Part shown: positions 22,270-33,920 of the stretch, piece by piece
Layout of the letters: each line of letters begins with the position of its first letter
Position numbering within the stretch: position 1 is the first letter of the stretch
NCBI RefSeq assembly: GCF_030247185.1
Contig: NC_080571.1
Coordinates: 345,929,879 to 345,993,878 of the forward strand
Length of the DNA: 64,000 bases
Origin: Malaya genurostris
Taxonomy: Eukaryota > Arthropoda > Insecta > Diptera > Culicidae
Direction of reading: 5' to 3'
Notes under the pieces: generated by a model
What the model saw: the letters and a program-made list of their open reading frames with translations, nothing else
Database searches by the model: none
Told to the model about the DNA's origin: nothing
Position numbers and translations under genes: made by a program

Positions 22270-23180
22270 TTTGAACTGATGCCCAGAGGGCCGAGTGACA
22301 TGTACCATTCGACTTAGAGCGTCGAGTACGCAATGCGGGATAGACATTAATGTTCCGGAATTACAGGCTGATAAGTATAAAACTCAAACTCAGATTTAAA
22401 TAAAAGGTATAATATTTTCATACGTTGATGTTAAATTTTATGCAGATCCAGCTTCCTGTTCCGGAAATACAGGGAATAGCGTAAAAATTCTTCTAAATTT
22501 GACCCGAAACTGTTTCATTTTATAGATTTTGCTAGTTGCTGACCAAACGAACCGATTTCAGATATACTGGTTCCGGAAGTACCACAAATATTCGACATCG
22601 GAACTCTCTTCATATTCTCAGAGTCGATTCTCACAAACTTAGACTCGAATAAAAGGGCCAACGGTTCTAAAAATAGACTGTTTTTGATTTTTGTTCGGAT
22701 TTAGCTTCCAGTCCCGGAACAACCTAATTGCCAAACACAAGTTATAGCCTTATAATTGATCTATTTTATCATATTAATGATGTTGTATTGATAAATATTT
22801 GTACATTTACTATGAATCAAGGAACCCAAAATAAACGTATTGGGTAGGGAGCGTGGAAATGCACACTTCCTGCTATTAACATTACGCGGGTTCTTCTTCC
22901 TGCTTATTGGGACTTATCTTGAAGGAGCTTCCATTGCTATTGATGCAAAAGATCTAGTCAATATTCCCTAGGATCGTATCGACGAACTGCTTATTATTCT
23001 AAGCAACGTGTTCCGGAATCCCCTATCTCCTGCTCTGGCATACAGTGCACAGTGGTCCGAAACGGGAAATTAGTGAGACAAAAATATTTTGTCTACCGAA
23101 GAATAATTTTTTAGGAGATATAGGGTTTGATTAGAAAAAACACAAAAAAAATCTTAATTGGAATCGATAGAATCTTAATT
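22270..23180. repeat. dispersed repeat (17065 family) plus spacer
   Basis: A GTACCATTCGACTTAGAGCG block at about 22300, then the modules TCCGGAATTACAGGCTGATA and TCCGGAAATACAGGGAATAG, with GGTTCCGGAAGTACCACAAA near 22570. The usual CTAGGTGG tail is missing. 22800-23180 contains nothing recognisable. Confidence 0.45.
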
Positions 23181-23843
23181 GGAATCGATAGAATAATCAA
23201 TATAACTTGATGTTTGAAGCTGAGCTCATGCAAATGTTGGTCGCGGCTTCGCTTTAGATGTCCCATGCGCAAGGTCCAATTTTGGCACACTCTCTCCAAC
23301 AGATCGACCGCTATTTCTCGAATAAATACTTCAATATTGACTCCCAGTGCATCAATCGTTGCTAGTTTATCCTTGTAGACATGAGCCTTAACATGACGGG
23401 CCAAAAACTTGAGATAAACTGTTCGCCGAAGGCGAATCTAAATTTGGTCATTGTTTCTCGTGCCGTGTGGGATGTGGCACCGTCTTATTGAAACCACATG
23501 TCAGGCATGTCCAATTCTTCCATTTTGGGAAAAAAAAAAAACAAATCGTAAATCATCACACGGTAGCGCTTGCCATTCACAGTAATGTTCCGCCCATCGT
23601 CGCCTTTGAAGAAGTACGGCCCGATGATGCCACCGGCCTATAATCCACACCAAAGAGGACTTTTTAGGATGCATTGGTAGCTCTTGCAAATGCCGCTGGT
23701 TGGTGTTTACTCCAGATGTGGAAACCAGAAATGAGCTTCGTCGCTGAACACAATTTTTCGATAAACACTTTCTTAACCGAGCATGAATCTTGATAGTAAA
23801 GTTCAAGAATTTGCAAGCGTTGTTCGTTCGTAAGTCAATTCAT
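23180..23843 (-). pseudogene. DD41D-type Tc1/mariner-superfamily transposase relic
   Basis: The minus-strand frame can be followed from about 23843: LTNEQRLQILELYYQDSCSV (N-terminal HTH), then after a deletion KLCSATK.ISGFHIW, a region with DDGRNITVNGKRYRVMIYDL, and MWFQ, stop, DGATSHTARE carrying the second catalytic D with a stop where Q should be. The stretch holding the third D is deleted; the frame rejoins at ARHVKAHVYKDKLATIDALG and continues to the QNWTLRMGHLKRSRDQHLHE tail near 23210. Multiple stops and deletions. It belongs to the same broad family as the relic at 57942-58574. Confidence 0.75.
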
Positions 23844-24320
23844 GAATAAATTATAGACCAAACTGAACAAGTTTGACAATGACACACACAGATAAAAATA
23901 TTTACATCTATTTTTATGCACATATTTGGAGCAGGAGCACTTTTCAATATACTTTAAAAGCAAAATTAAGCGTGAAAAAAAATATGTTGTATAATTCATT
24001 CAAAAATCAAGGTATTCTAATTTACTTTTTCATCGATGATGGTTTTCAATCAAATTTTTGATTCAATTGATGTCTATTTCAAAGAATTATGGAATTACAT
24101 CTCGTGTAAATTTTATTATTTTTTTCTGTGCACGACACTACTGACGCGTGATCCATGTTTGGATTTAAATCAGAAAATAAACTTGCCTAATTGAATTTTA
24201 AATTTATTGCATTTTGCAGGAAAGTTGTACTACTTTCAGCAGCTTTACTGAAGAAACCACTTTTCTAGCTCTTCGTTTGGTCGTGTTACATCAATTTTCA
24301 AAGTAAAAGTAGGGTTTCTC
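23844..24320. other. AT-rich spacer
   Basis: No terminal repeats or coding motifs recognised before the 7-bp-TSD element. Confidence 0.4.
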
Positions 24321-24520
24321 CGACGACACGACCAGGCACTCCGCAGAAAAATCGGAATAAAATGTGTTTGTGAGTGAGCAAGCACGATGATCCTCCGGCG
24401 AGACAGGGGGTTGGCGCAGGCCTAATAAACCGCCCGTAAAACACCTATTACGAATGATACAGGAGAGAATACGACCCGGAACAATCGGCATAGACCCACG
24501 CAACGAAAAAAGGACTACGA

Positions 24521-25237
24521 TTGGAAACTTGGAACATGGAACTGCAAGTCGCTAGGTTTCGCAGGCTGCGACAGGATAATATACGACGAACTAAATCCTC
24601 GCAGCTTCGACGTCGTAGCACTGCAGGAGCTTTGTTGGATGGGACAGAAGGTGTGGAAAAGCGGACATCGAGCGGCTACCTTCTACCAAAGCTGTGGCAC
24701 AACGAACGAGCTGGGAACTGGCTTTATAGTGCTGGGCAAGATGCGTCAGCGAGTGATTGGGTGGCAGCCGATCAACGCTAGGATGTGTAAGTTGAGAATT
24801 AAAGGCCGTTTTTTCAATTACAGCATCATCAACGTGCACTGCCCACATGAAGGGAGACCCGAGGACGAGAAAGAAGCGTTATACGTGCAGCTGGAACAAG
24901 CCTATGACGGCTGCCCACGCAGAGACGTAAAAATTGTCATCGGGGACATGAATGCCCAGGTAGGAAGGGAGGCAATGTACCGACCGGTAATCGGGCCGAA
25001 CAGCCTGCATGCCGCATCGAATAACAACGGCCAACGGTGTGTCAACTTTGCGGCCTTCCGAGGAATGGTAGTCAGAAGCACCTTCTTTCCCCGCAAGGAT
25101 ATCCACAAAGCCACCTGGAGATCACCTGACCAACAGACCGAAAACCAAATCGACCACGTTTTGATCGACGGAAAATTTTTCCGGACATCAACAATGTTCG
25201 CACCTACCGCAGTGCGAATATAGATTCGGACCACTAC
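24521..25237 (+). pseudogene. RTE apurinic endonuclease domain, frameshifted
   Basis: APE-type endonuclease that nicks the target DNA. Motifs in order: LGTWNCKSL (about 24527, only in a frame shifted relative to the following), VALQELCWMGQKVWKSGHRA (catalytic E), IINVHCPHEG, VIGDMNAQVGRE (D and N), ATWRSPDQQTENQIDHVLID near 25111-25170, and then, after a one-base frame change at about 25175 (AAATTTTTCC run), NIDSDHYLVAV with the terminal SDH motif. The frame 24639-25223 therefore ends early. A second frame change lies near 24560. Apart from these the domain looks well preserved. Confidence 0.83.
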
Positions 25238-27454
25238 TTGGTTGCTGTATGCATGCGCTCAAAACTTTCGACGGTGGCTACCAAACGTCGAAACCGAACG
25301 TCGCGGTTTAACATCGCGCGGCTCCGGGATACTGGAGTAGCCCAAGATTACGCGCAGCAGTTGGCAGTGGCACTACCAACGGAAGAGCATCTTGGTGCAG
25401 CTACTCTTGAAGATGGCTGGAGAGACATCCGTTCTGCCATAGGTAGCACTGCATCAGCAATGCTAGGTACGGCGACTCCGAACGTGAGGAACGACTGGTT
25501 CGACGACGAATGTGAACAGTTAGTGGCCGAGAAGAATGCGGCTTGGGCGAGCAAGCTGCAACACCGGACGAGAGCAAACGAGGAGCGATACAGACAGGCG
25601 CGGAACAGACTAAACTCGGTATCCCGTAGAAAAAAGCGCCAACAGGAAGACCGAGATCGCGAAGCGATGGAACAGCTGTTCCGTGCTAATGACACAAGGA
25701 AGTTCTACGAGAAGGTGAACCGTTCGCGCAGAGGCCATGTGCCACAGGCCGATATGTGCAAGGACACCAACGGGGATCTTCTCACGAACGACTGTGAGGT
25801 GATCGAGAGGTGGCGGCAGTATTTCGACGAGCACCTCAATGGCGATGTGGCGGAATACGAAAGTAGTGGCGCGGTAACGAGCTTGGGAACGCGTGCGGAG
25901 GACGATGGACTGCCGGTCCCAGACCTCCAAGAAGTGGAGGAGGTGGTAAGCCGGTTGAAAAATGATAAGGCCGCTGGCGTTGACCAACTACCAAGCGAGC
26001 TACTAAAACACGGTGGTAATGCACTAGTGAAAGCACTGCACTGGGTCGTTACCAAGATCTGGGAGGACGAGATTTTACCGGAGGAATGGATGGAAGGAAT
26101 CGTGTGTCCCATCTACAAAAAGGGCGATAAGCTGGATTGCTGCAATTACCGCGCGATAACTCTGCTGAACGCCGCCTACAAGGTACTCTCCCAAATCTTA
26201 TGCCGTCGACTTTCACCGATTGCAAACGAATTCGTGGGACAATATCAGGCAGGATTTATGGGCGAACGCGCTACCACGGACCAAGTCTTCGCCATCCGCC
26301 AGGTGTTGCAAAAGTGCCGCGAATACAATGTACCCACACATCACCTATTCATCGATTCCAAATCAGCCTACGACACAATCGATCGAGAACAGCTATGGAA
26401 AATCATGCACGACTACGGATTCCCGGACAAACTGATACGATTGGTCAAGGCTACGATGGATCGAGTGATGTGCGTTGTTCGAGTATCGGGGATAAACTCG
26501 AGTCCCTTCGAAACTCGCAGAGGGCTACGGCAAGGTGATGGCCTTTCGTGTCTGCTATTCAACATTGCTTTGGAGGGTGTACTAAGAAGAGCGAGGATAG
26601 ACACGAGTGGCACGATTTTCAGAAAGTCCGTCCAGCTACTTGGTTTCGCTGATGATATTGATATTATAGTACGCAACTTTGAGAAGATGGAAGATACGTA
26701 CATCGGACTAAAAGCTGAGGCCAAGCGGATCGGACTAGACATCAATGTGTCAAAGACAAAGTACATGAAAGGCAGGGGCTCGAGAGAAGATAACGTCAGC
26801 CACCCATTACGAGTTCTGATTGGTGGTGATGAAATCGAAATGGTCGACGAGTTCGTGTACTTGGGCTCACTGGTGACTGCCGATAATGACACCAGCAGAG
26901 AAATTCAGAGACGCATATTGTCAGGAAATCGTGCTTACTTTGGACTGCGCAGGACGCTTCGATCGAGCAAAATTCGTCGTCGTACGAAGTTAACTATCTA
27001 CAAAACGCTGATTAGACCGGTTATCCTCTACGGGCACGAGTCCTGGACAATGCTTGCGGAGGATCAACGCGCACTAGGTGTTTTTGAACGGAAGGTGTTG
27101 CGAACCATCTTCGGCGGAGTGTGGATGGAAGACGGTACGTGGAGAAGGCGAATGAACCATGAACTGCACCAGTTGTTGGGAGGACCAACCCTCGTCCAAA
27201 CGGCCAAGGTCGGGCGGTTACGGTGGGCCGGGCATGTTGTTAGAATGTCGGAGAACAACCCGGTTAAAATGATCCGCGACAATGATCCGACCGGTATAAG
27301 AAGAAGAGGCGCACAGCGGGCAAGATGGATCGATCAAATTGAGGACGACCTGCGGACCCTTCGCAGCTACCGAGGCTGGCGGCGAACAGCAATGAACCGA
27401 GTTGAATGGAGACGCCTCCTGTATACAGCAGAGACCCGCGTGGTCTACGACTGA
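25238..27454 (+). CDS. RTE reverse transcriptase (ORF continues the endonuclease)
   Basis: 738 uninterrupted residues. RT fingers and palm: VSRLKNDKAAGVDQLPSELL, WMEGIVCPIYKKGDKLDCCN then YRAITLLNAAYKVLSQIL, QAGFMGERATTDQVFAIRQV, HHLFIDSKSAYDTIDR (catalytic D region), GLRQGDGLSCLLFNIALEGV, and LLGFADDIDII with the catalytic DD. Downstream are the thumb motif DEFVYLGSLV and the RTE-typical C-terminal part with LIRPVILYGHESWT and VGRLRWAGHVVRM. In the living element this would be fused to the upstream endonuclease; the ATG at 25238 is internal to that protein. The RT itself has all catalytic motifs and no stop. Retrotransposition would be blocked by the endonuclease frameshift. Stop at 27452. 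Confidence 0.88.
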   Translation: MVAVCMRSKLSTVATKRRNRTSRFNIARLRDTGVAQDYAQQLAVALPTEEHLGAATLEDGWRDIRSAIGSTASAMLGTATPNVRNDWFDDECEQLVAEKNAAWASKLQHRTRANEERYRQARNRLNSVSRRKKRQQEDRDREAMEQLFRANDTRKFYEKVNRSRRGHVPQADMCKDTNGDLLTNDCEVIERWRQYFDEHLNGDVAEYESSGAVTSLGTRAEDDGLPVPDLQEVEEVVSRLKNDKAAGVDQLPSELLKHGGNALVKALHWVVTKIWEDEILPEEWMEGIVCPIYKKGDKLDCCNYRAITLLNAAYKVLSQILCRRLSPIANEFVGQYQAGFMGERATTDQVFAIRQVLQKCREYNVPTHHLFIDSKSAYDTIDREQLWKIMHDYGFPDKLIRLVKATMDRVMCVVRVSGINSSPFETRRGLRQGDGLSCLLFNIALEGVLRRARIDTSGTIFRKSVQLLGFADDIDIIVRNFEKMEDTYIGLKAEAKRIGLDINVSKTKYMKGRGSREDNVSHPLRVLIGGDEIEMVDEFVYLGSLVTADNDTSREIQRRILSGNRAYFGLRRTLRSSKIRRRTKLTIYKTLIRPVILYGHESWTMLAEDQRALGVFERKVLRTIFGGVWMEDGTWRRRMNHELHQLLGGPTLVQTAKVGRLRWAGHVVRMSENNPVKMIRDNDPTGIRRRGAQRARWIDQIEDDLRTLRSYRGWRRTAMNRVEWRRLLYTAETRVVYD

Positions 27455-28970
27455 AAGAGTAAGTGAGTAAGTAAGTGAGTGATTTTCCGTCAGTTACCAC
27501 AAATATAGCGACCCCTTGATAATGATAAAATTAATCTTTTCAGGCAACACTGTTCTGGTTGCTATGCGTTATTTGTCAAGAAACCGCAATTATTAAAATA
27601 AACAAACAAATAGGAAAAGTATCCCGATCCATTGTCAGTATCCACGAAACTGCAAGAAAAAAAGATTAAGTTTGAAATAAAGCGATATATTCTCTTGTGT
27701 GCAGTCATGTATTTCCAAATCTGTTGCAACATAAAACGAAACTGAATTTTCAATCATGTATATTTGCTAATAATCAAGTAAAATTATTGTTTCTAGAACT
27801 CGAAAAAAATGTGGAGCAGGATGTTTATTTCGTCTATTATGCATTCAATTAAGAGTAAAAACATTATTTCGTAACACTAGAAGAACCCTCACAGAAGTTT
27901 AAATCAATGGGAAAAGAACGATAATGAAATTGCTGCATTCTGTGATGTCGATTTGAAACCCAATTATTAAATTTAAGCTATTTTCAAATATGCTTTACAC
28001 AGAAAGAAAAGATGAAACTTACACGACATGTAAACCGATAGTACTATGAAATAGATATCAGTTGAAACGAAAATCTGATTTAAAACCATGATTGATGTAA
28101 AATTACATTAAGATTCATTTAGTTTTGCATTGAACAAGACTGTATATTTACAAACCGCTTAGTTTTGTAATGTAACTTTCCATTCAATTGCCTGCTCCAA
28201 ATATGTGCATGAAAATAAATGTAAATTCATAAAATATTTTTATCTGTGTTATACATTGAGTCAGTAACAAAAAAATGCATTAATTTATGTTATTTCTCTG
28301 CTAAATCATGCTAAAAAGCTTGATTGTTATTCATGATTTATTGAAGATTCGTTTCAAGTCTTCTCAAGAGAATTTTACAAGAATTATCCAGATGTCATAC
28401 TAAAACTATTCTAGGGTTAGCAAAAGTCATAAAACAAAAGTTTGTCTCAATGGCGTTGAAAAATAATAATACTGACGATACGATCTACTTATAGAAAATT
28501 CTTAGTCGCATAATTTAAATATTTTATGAAAACTATGTAATAGTTTCAATACATTATTGAATTTTTCTAATAGAGATGGTGTGAGATGCTGATGTAGTTG
28601 ATTGGTAACTGCTATGCTATCAAATTTCCGGTGCATACAATTACTGGTGGTGCAAATAAAATGATATAACATATCGGTATCGCAAAAACATAGCGCTTCA
28701 CTTAACTTTTAAGGGCCGATTCTTGTTCTTAGGTACAGTGGTAAAATGCGCGACTGGTATATCGATTCGGAGTTAGTTTTGTTTATCTACATAAACATGC
28801 CTTTGAACAACAGTATCCAAGGTATCTGTTATTCGAAATCAATAATTTATCAAATCGAGTTGCCAGTTTTAACAAATTTTCGAGTAATTTCGTTTTGGCA
28901 TTTCGAGTTACTGAGGGGTAGTCAGATTTGCGATACAGTTTTAATAGACGAGTGGCAGGTCGTGTCGTCG

Positions 28971-29440
28971 GTGTCTCTCTGAAAATCACTATTTTTGTTC
29001 TAATTGTTTTGTGAGCTGTTCTACGAGAAAAATGTCTTCTGAAAAGTTGTCAAACTAAATATGTTGCAGACCTTCACTGAAATAATTTTTTTAATATACG
29101 CTACAATCAAAAAGTAATGATTGTTTTTTTTTTCGTGTAAGCAGTCACCCTTCAAATATCAATATTCAATAGATGCCAGAACGATAAAAATTGGTCTTAT
29201 ACGGTTTAGGGTGTTATTTTTGTCACTGATATAAATTAGTATTAAAAATGCATTGCAAGAAAAGAACAAAAAATTATTCTCAACGTATCAACATGACATC
29301 TTTAGTAAAATGATGGTTTTAAATGAGCCCTACAAATGTGTCGATAGAAATGTCATGACATACTAGCTTGGAACAACGGTATTACACGGTATCTTGAGCT
29401 CATAATTGTTCAAACTCAATCGAAGCAATTGGTTTGGTAA
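28971..29440. other. AT-rich spacer
   Basis: No features recognised. Confidence 0.4.
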
Positions 29441-29449
29441 GAAATAATT

Positions 29450-30350
29450 TCAACCGAGCCCCGGAGGGCTGAACGTCATATACCATTCGATTCAGCTCGA
29501 CGAACTGAACAAATGTCTGTGTGTGTATGTATGTAACAAAAATATGCACTCACTTTTCTCGGAGATGGCTGAACCGATTTTCACAAACTTACATTCAAAT
29601 GAAAGGTCTTATAGTCCCATAGCCTGCTATCAAATTTCATTTGGATCCGATTTTCGGTTCTTGTTTTATAGGGTAATATGTGGAAATTAGGTATAAAATG
29701 TTCACTCAATTGTTTCGAAATTGACTCAACCGATTTTTTCACAAATTAAGATTCAAATGAACGGTCTTGAAATTGTTTAAGATTTTATAACATTTTATCC
29801 GAATTCGACCTAGTGTTTTGGAACTAGGTCGAATAAGTGGAAAATTTTCTATTTCACAAACGATGGCAAAAACGAGTGCAAATCCCGTAAAACTGACTGT
29901 TAAATTCTTCTAGTTTGCAGAAGTTATAACTTATAACTGTGGGTAGAACTCACATCGATTTCTCAGCGATGTTTGAATCAATTTTCGCAAATCATTATTT
30001 AAATTGAAACTCATATTATCTCAAAAGCTACTGTGAAATTTCATCTGGATCTGACTTTCGGTTCCGCAATTACGCTTTCAAACCGCCATATAAACTGACG
30101 ATACAAAACCAGTACGCATCGGTACGAGCCGGCACGGAAGAAGAAAACACAACTCACCCTTTTACAAACAATACACACAGCGGGCTTTGTTACATTTCGT
30201 ACACGCTATAAGGAAACCAACACCTAACACCTAGATGACATTCGAACAAACTTTCAAGTTTGTATTTTTAGAACTCCACAGCAATTATTTTGATGGTATG
30301 AGTAATATGACAAAATTATCATTACACCACTAGGTGGACTAAAACAGGTT
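29450..30350 (+). repeat. dispersed repeat family, well-preserved copy
   Basis: Starts GAGCCCCGGAGGGCTGAACG and CATATACCATTCGATTCAGC, followed by a TGTCTGTGTGTGTATGTATG stretch. Modules follow of GATGGCTGAACCGATTTTCA with AAATGAAAGGTCTTATAGTC, and GGATCCGATTTTCGGTTC. It ends near 30310-30350 with AAATTATCATTACACCACTA and GGTGGACTAAAACAGG. It defines the head-to-tail organisation of the copies at 17065, 22270 and 55560. Non-coding. Confidence 0.65.
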
Positions 30351-31790
30351 TTTATGCATTGTTTCAATTGAAACCACCATTTTACTGAAGGTGTTTGTTG
30401 ATACGTTGAAGCGCTTTAAAGTTATTTGATTTCCAACTTAAATTCAACATTTCAACAGTATGATAGCCATAATTGTCGGCCACCGCCATCTTCATCGTTC
30501 ACAAAAAAAAGGAAGGAAGGAGAGATGAAATGTTGATATTTAACCTGCTTTGCGGAAGGACGACGACTCATTTCTCTTCCATAGGGGTCGCGGAGTTGAA
30601 AGTAAGGCTAGGTAAGGGGTCTAGGATTCGCTCTGAGCTAGCGAAGGGACCATATAAAAATAAACTAAAGACTCAATTCTCGCGAACTTAATTTACGCAG
30701 CCGGATGCTGCAGACCGGAATTTTTCACTTGGCTGTGATTCCAAGCGGGTACATAACGGCGGAATTAAGCTCTTAGATAAACGTTTAACCGGTGTAAACA
30801 CGCAAAACGACTTCTTGTCAACAGGGCCGTCAAGAGATTTCAATACGGACCCCGTTTCGAAAACACTAGTTCACTCTATCTTGGAGGAATGAACGAGCAA
30901 AAATAAAAAAAAACGTCCCAAGGTAAATTCCATCATGAGCAGCAAAAAAAGTTATATCTTCGAATTTACGTGCCCCCTAAAAAAGTCCGGGCCCGGGGGG
31001 AATTCCCCCTTCACAGCGGCCCTGCCTGTCAGTCGTCCGGACCTTAATCCAATACCACGAAAATTGAAGAACGTGGAAATTCGACCCAATGAATTTCACT
31101 TTTTTCTTCGGGATCTCAATAACCGATGGGAAGTATTTTTCACGAAAATATTTTGACGGGAGCGAACATTTTCCACTCCTGACGCGTACGCCTACTGCGA
31201 TCCGCCTTCTGAAAGTCAAGACATAAACAATGCTCTTGAAAAGAAACAGGATAGTTTGTTTGTGCGTGAGAACTAGTATAACAATCAAATTGAAATAGTT
31301 TTGTGCCCAAATTAGAAGGATTTTCTTGCAGAGTCAGTCTAAATTTTTAGCACGCATTGAATGCATTGCACTGAACATGTGTTAGCAAAGCAAAGTCAGG
31401 GTACCACATTCCGATGCATAATTTGACCTTCTATTGACCTTCGCAGCGCAGACAGTGCTAAATCAACTGTAAATATGAGTCATTTTTGACACTTGAACAT
31501 GTCAGTATTAGAATGCGTCAATTTACTTGAATTTTTAAAAGATCAGCTTTCGTTTCTCGTTCGATTTGATAAAGAATCAAAATCAGAGAAATTAATCATT
31601 CTTTTTGAAGTAATTGTGGATATATGCATATAAGAAATTATTTTCTGATTGAGTTCTCTACCATCTTATAATTTATTGCACGTTCTGAAGTACGATTATT
31701 CATCGTTTCATAGCACAAAATAACCTTTCATCGTGCTTAAAAGCTGTAAATGCTCCTATTCCATATGACCCTCTGACGGTTGGCACCTAA
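30350..31790. other. unclassified sequence with a GC-rich patch
   Basis: 30470-30920 is of higher complexity, with ACCATATAAAAATAAAC and a TAACGGCGGAATTAAGCTCT segment. 30980-31020 contains GTCCGGGCCCGGGGGGAATT followed by CCCCC, strikingly GC-rich for this region. It may be part of an unrecognised transposable element. The frames 30473-30691 and 30935-31156 have no known domains. From 31160 to 31790 nothing is recognised. Confidence 0.35.
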
Positions 31791-32391
31791 TGAACAGTGC
31801 TTCCATCAAGCATTTCTTTTATGGACATACGTAGCCTTTGACAATTGCTCGACACAGTGTGCACATAGAAAGCAATTGTCCTTGTTATCAATTTTCCTTA
31901 ATCGGATTGGCTTTATTTCTTACGCTCGATTCAAGCGTAAACGAAACGGCCCAGAACTCGCCGAGAATAGATCAGTGCTGCTACAGCATTACTTCCCCCT
32001 CCCCCAGGAGGGTATGAGGTACGATCGATCAACAGTGCTAGGAAGGTGATAACGATTTTTCCGTCCACCACCAACAGTAGCCGCCAGATCACCGCTGATT
32101 GATGATGATACTTCAGATTTTTTATTACCCCCTTTTAGTTACATCACGTGGAAGTTGTTGTTCTACTAGAAAAGAAAAAAAAAACAATTGCAAGCCAATC
32201 GGCTAGTCAGACTCTCGGTGCATCATCGCCATCCGAGTCGCGCGGACGGAAAAATGATGGCGATTAGTACCTTAATACTTAGTGTAATAGCATATGGTAG
32301 TATAGAGCGAACGACATGCGAACGTCGCTGCTGTCGGCCCTTTAATACTAGCACACACTCCGAGCTGGGACGGCTGGGAAGCAGAAACAAC

Positions 32392-32422
<31 letters not shown>

Positions 32423-33300
32423 GTGGCAATAGCAGAAGCTACACAGTCAAGTTCTAATGGCCAAAGAGGCGAACCGATAGCTAAAGCGCTTGCAGCAGAA
32501 ACACGTGCGATCGTTACCTTCACTTGCCATTGCGCGCTTCTTTTTTTCTGTTATTCGAACGCCGCCGCTGCTTGCTTCCCCGATGCGATTATGTATATAT
32601 TGTAGTGGAACTTGTTGATTGTGACGGTGTTTGAGTGTTTCGAGCAAACTTAGTACATGTTCTATTCTCTTGGATCTATCTCTCTCTTTCTCTGTCGCTC
32701 TCGTTCGTAGTAGCTATGTATGATGTTTTTTTTTCTTCTTCTGTTCCTGCTGTGGGGAATCTTTGCCTTTTGTCTAGAGTACTTTTACTGTTGCGAAGGG
32801 GAAATTTCCGTGCTTTAGATCGCGGTTTTAGAGGTTTCACTACGTCATGTTATGGCCAATCTACGGAAAAGATCTTGTTACGCACTGGTTAGGCGAATAC
32901 TCGCAGCTAATCTGATGATTGACGGGATGCCGATTCAACGATTTAATAAGTGGTTCGGATGCGTTGATTAATTTTCAGTTGATGAGAGCTGCTAATGATT
33001 GTTCGGAATGAAGCTCGCGTATTATTTCTAATTTTATTATTTTTTTCATTTACCAATTTGCATTCAAAGTATTTTCATGGCGAGCCTTGGACTTGACGCC
33101 ACCCATAAAATTCTATGCATACATACAATACATTTTCGCCATCTTTCTTCAAATCTTTGTCGTTTCGGCGCTTGCCTTTCAAAATCGCTCACGTTTTTCA
33201 TTTGACGAAGTTCTAGCAAAGATAAACTCAAGATTACAATATCCCATACAGTCCATCAAAAAATGTTGGATCAGTAACCGTGATCCAGTGGAACAAACAA
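31790..33300. other. low-copy-looking island with CAG repeats
   Basis: Contains an interrupted CAG/CAC tract at about 32388-32430 and CT-rich sequence at 32670-32705. The frame 32188-32457 begins with a hydrophobic stretch (MAISTLILSVIAYG) but the rest is a serine-rich read of the triplet repeat, so I do not call it a gene. No exon was recognised. Confidence 0.4.
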
Positions 33301-33920
33301 ACATTGGAAAATGACGGCCATTGCCACAGCAACAACACAAGTTTGGAAGATTGTAAACATACCGCACACAATATTTTGTTACTTCCATTCACTTTAATGA
33401 CTCGTAAGATAAGAATGTAACAAATCAAATAGATTCTTAGTAATATTTATAATTGATTCTTGCTTTCCTGTTTCAACATCCACTCGATATGCAGCAAATT
33501 ACCGCGTTTTCTTTCGCATTGAAACTTAAGATTAATTCTACATAAACAAACATTGTCATAGTTGTAGTGTATATCAGAATGGTTATAGAAATTATAAGAA
33601 TGAATGTGGAATGCTTATTATAATGCTTACGATCGAGAAAACATGACAGCTTGAGTATGTTCGACTGAGAGAATCGAAATAAGCTACACTTGGAAACAAT
33701 GACAGAGATATTAGAAATATGGAAAATAAAAATCGAGAAGTGATTCAAGAACAGTTGCCGAAGAAAGATGTCTTGTGCGATGGAGACAAACTGAAAAGGA
33801 CACGACAATGGTTCAGCAGCTCCCGTAATTTTGTAGGTATTTGAAAATTATTTAATAAAATATTGCCTGGCTTTGGAACTGCTTGATAACACAAACACAA
33901 ATCATGAGACGTAAATTTAA
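33300..33920. other. AT-rich spacer
   Basis: No features recognised; the minus-strand frame 33473-33808 has no known motif. Confidence 0.35.

Larger units (their letters stand above)
24378..27482 (+). mobile_element. RTE-clade non-LTR retrotransposon, nearly full length
   Basis: A 3.1-kb LINE inserted into the A arm of the surrounding element. It has a short 5' leader from 24378, an APE endonuclease plus reverse transcriptase reading frame, and a 3' end made of GTAAGTGA-type short repeats (27457-27482), as is usual for RTE elements. GTGAGTGA occurs just before (24370-24377) and at the end (27475-27482); it may be a target duplication, but it overlaps the repetitive tail. Little divergence between the remaining arm sequences suggests a relatively recent insertion. 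Confidence 0.85.
24321..28970 (+). mobile_element. unnamed 7-bp-TSD element carrying an RTE insertion
   Basis: Left end (A) CGACGACACGACCAGGCACT at 24321; right end (B) AGTGGCAGGTCGTGTCGTCG at 28970. Flanks are GTTTCTC (24314-24320) and GTGTCTC (28971-28977), agreeing at 6 of 7 bases. The A arm is cut at 24377 by the RTE element and resumes near 27483 with TTTTCCGTCAGTTACC and ATAGCGACCCCTTGATAATG. The B arm (about 28790-28970) has AGTTACTGAGGGGTAGTCAG and GCGATACAGTTTTAATAGACG. Between the arms, 27600-28740 is AT-rich with no recognised gene, so this copy is non-autonomous. Without the RTE it would be about 1.55 kb, similar to the copies at 41967 and 60869. Confidence 0.82.

Noticed and set aside
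25348..26892. Long minus-strand frames opposite the RT (115-159 residues)
   Set aside because: Shadows of the RTE coding frame in higher-GC sequence, without motifs.
30473..30920. Ribosomal RNA fragment
   Set aside because: Moderate GC and segments such as GGCGGAATTAAGCTC suggested it, but no conserved rRNA core sequence could be recognised.
32188..32457. Secreted serine-rich protein
   Set aside because: Hydrophobic start followed by translation of a CAG/CAC tract; no splice or conservation support.
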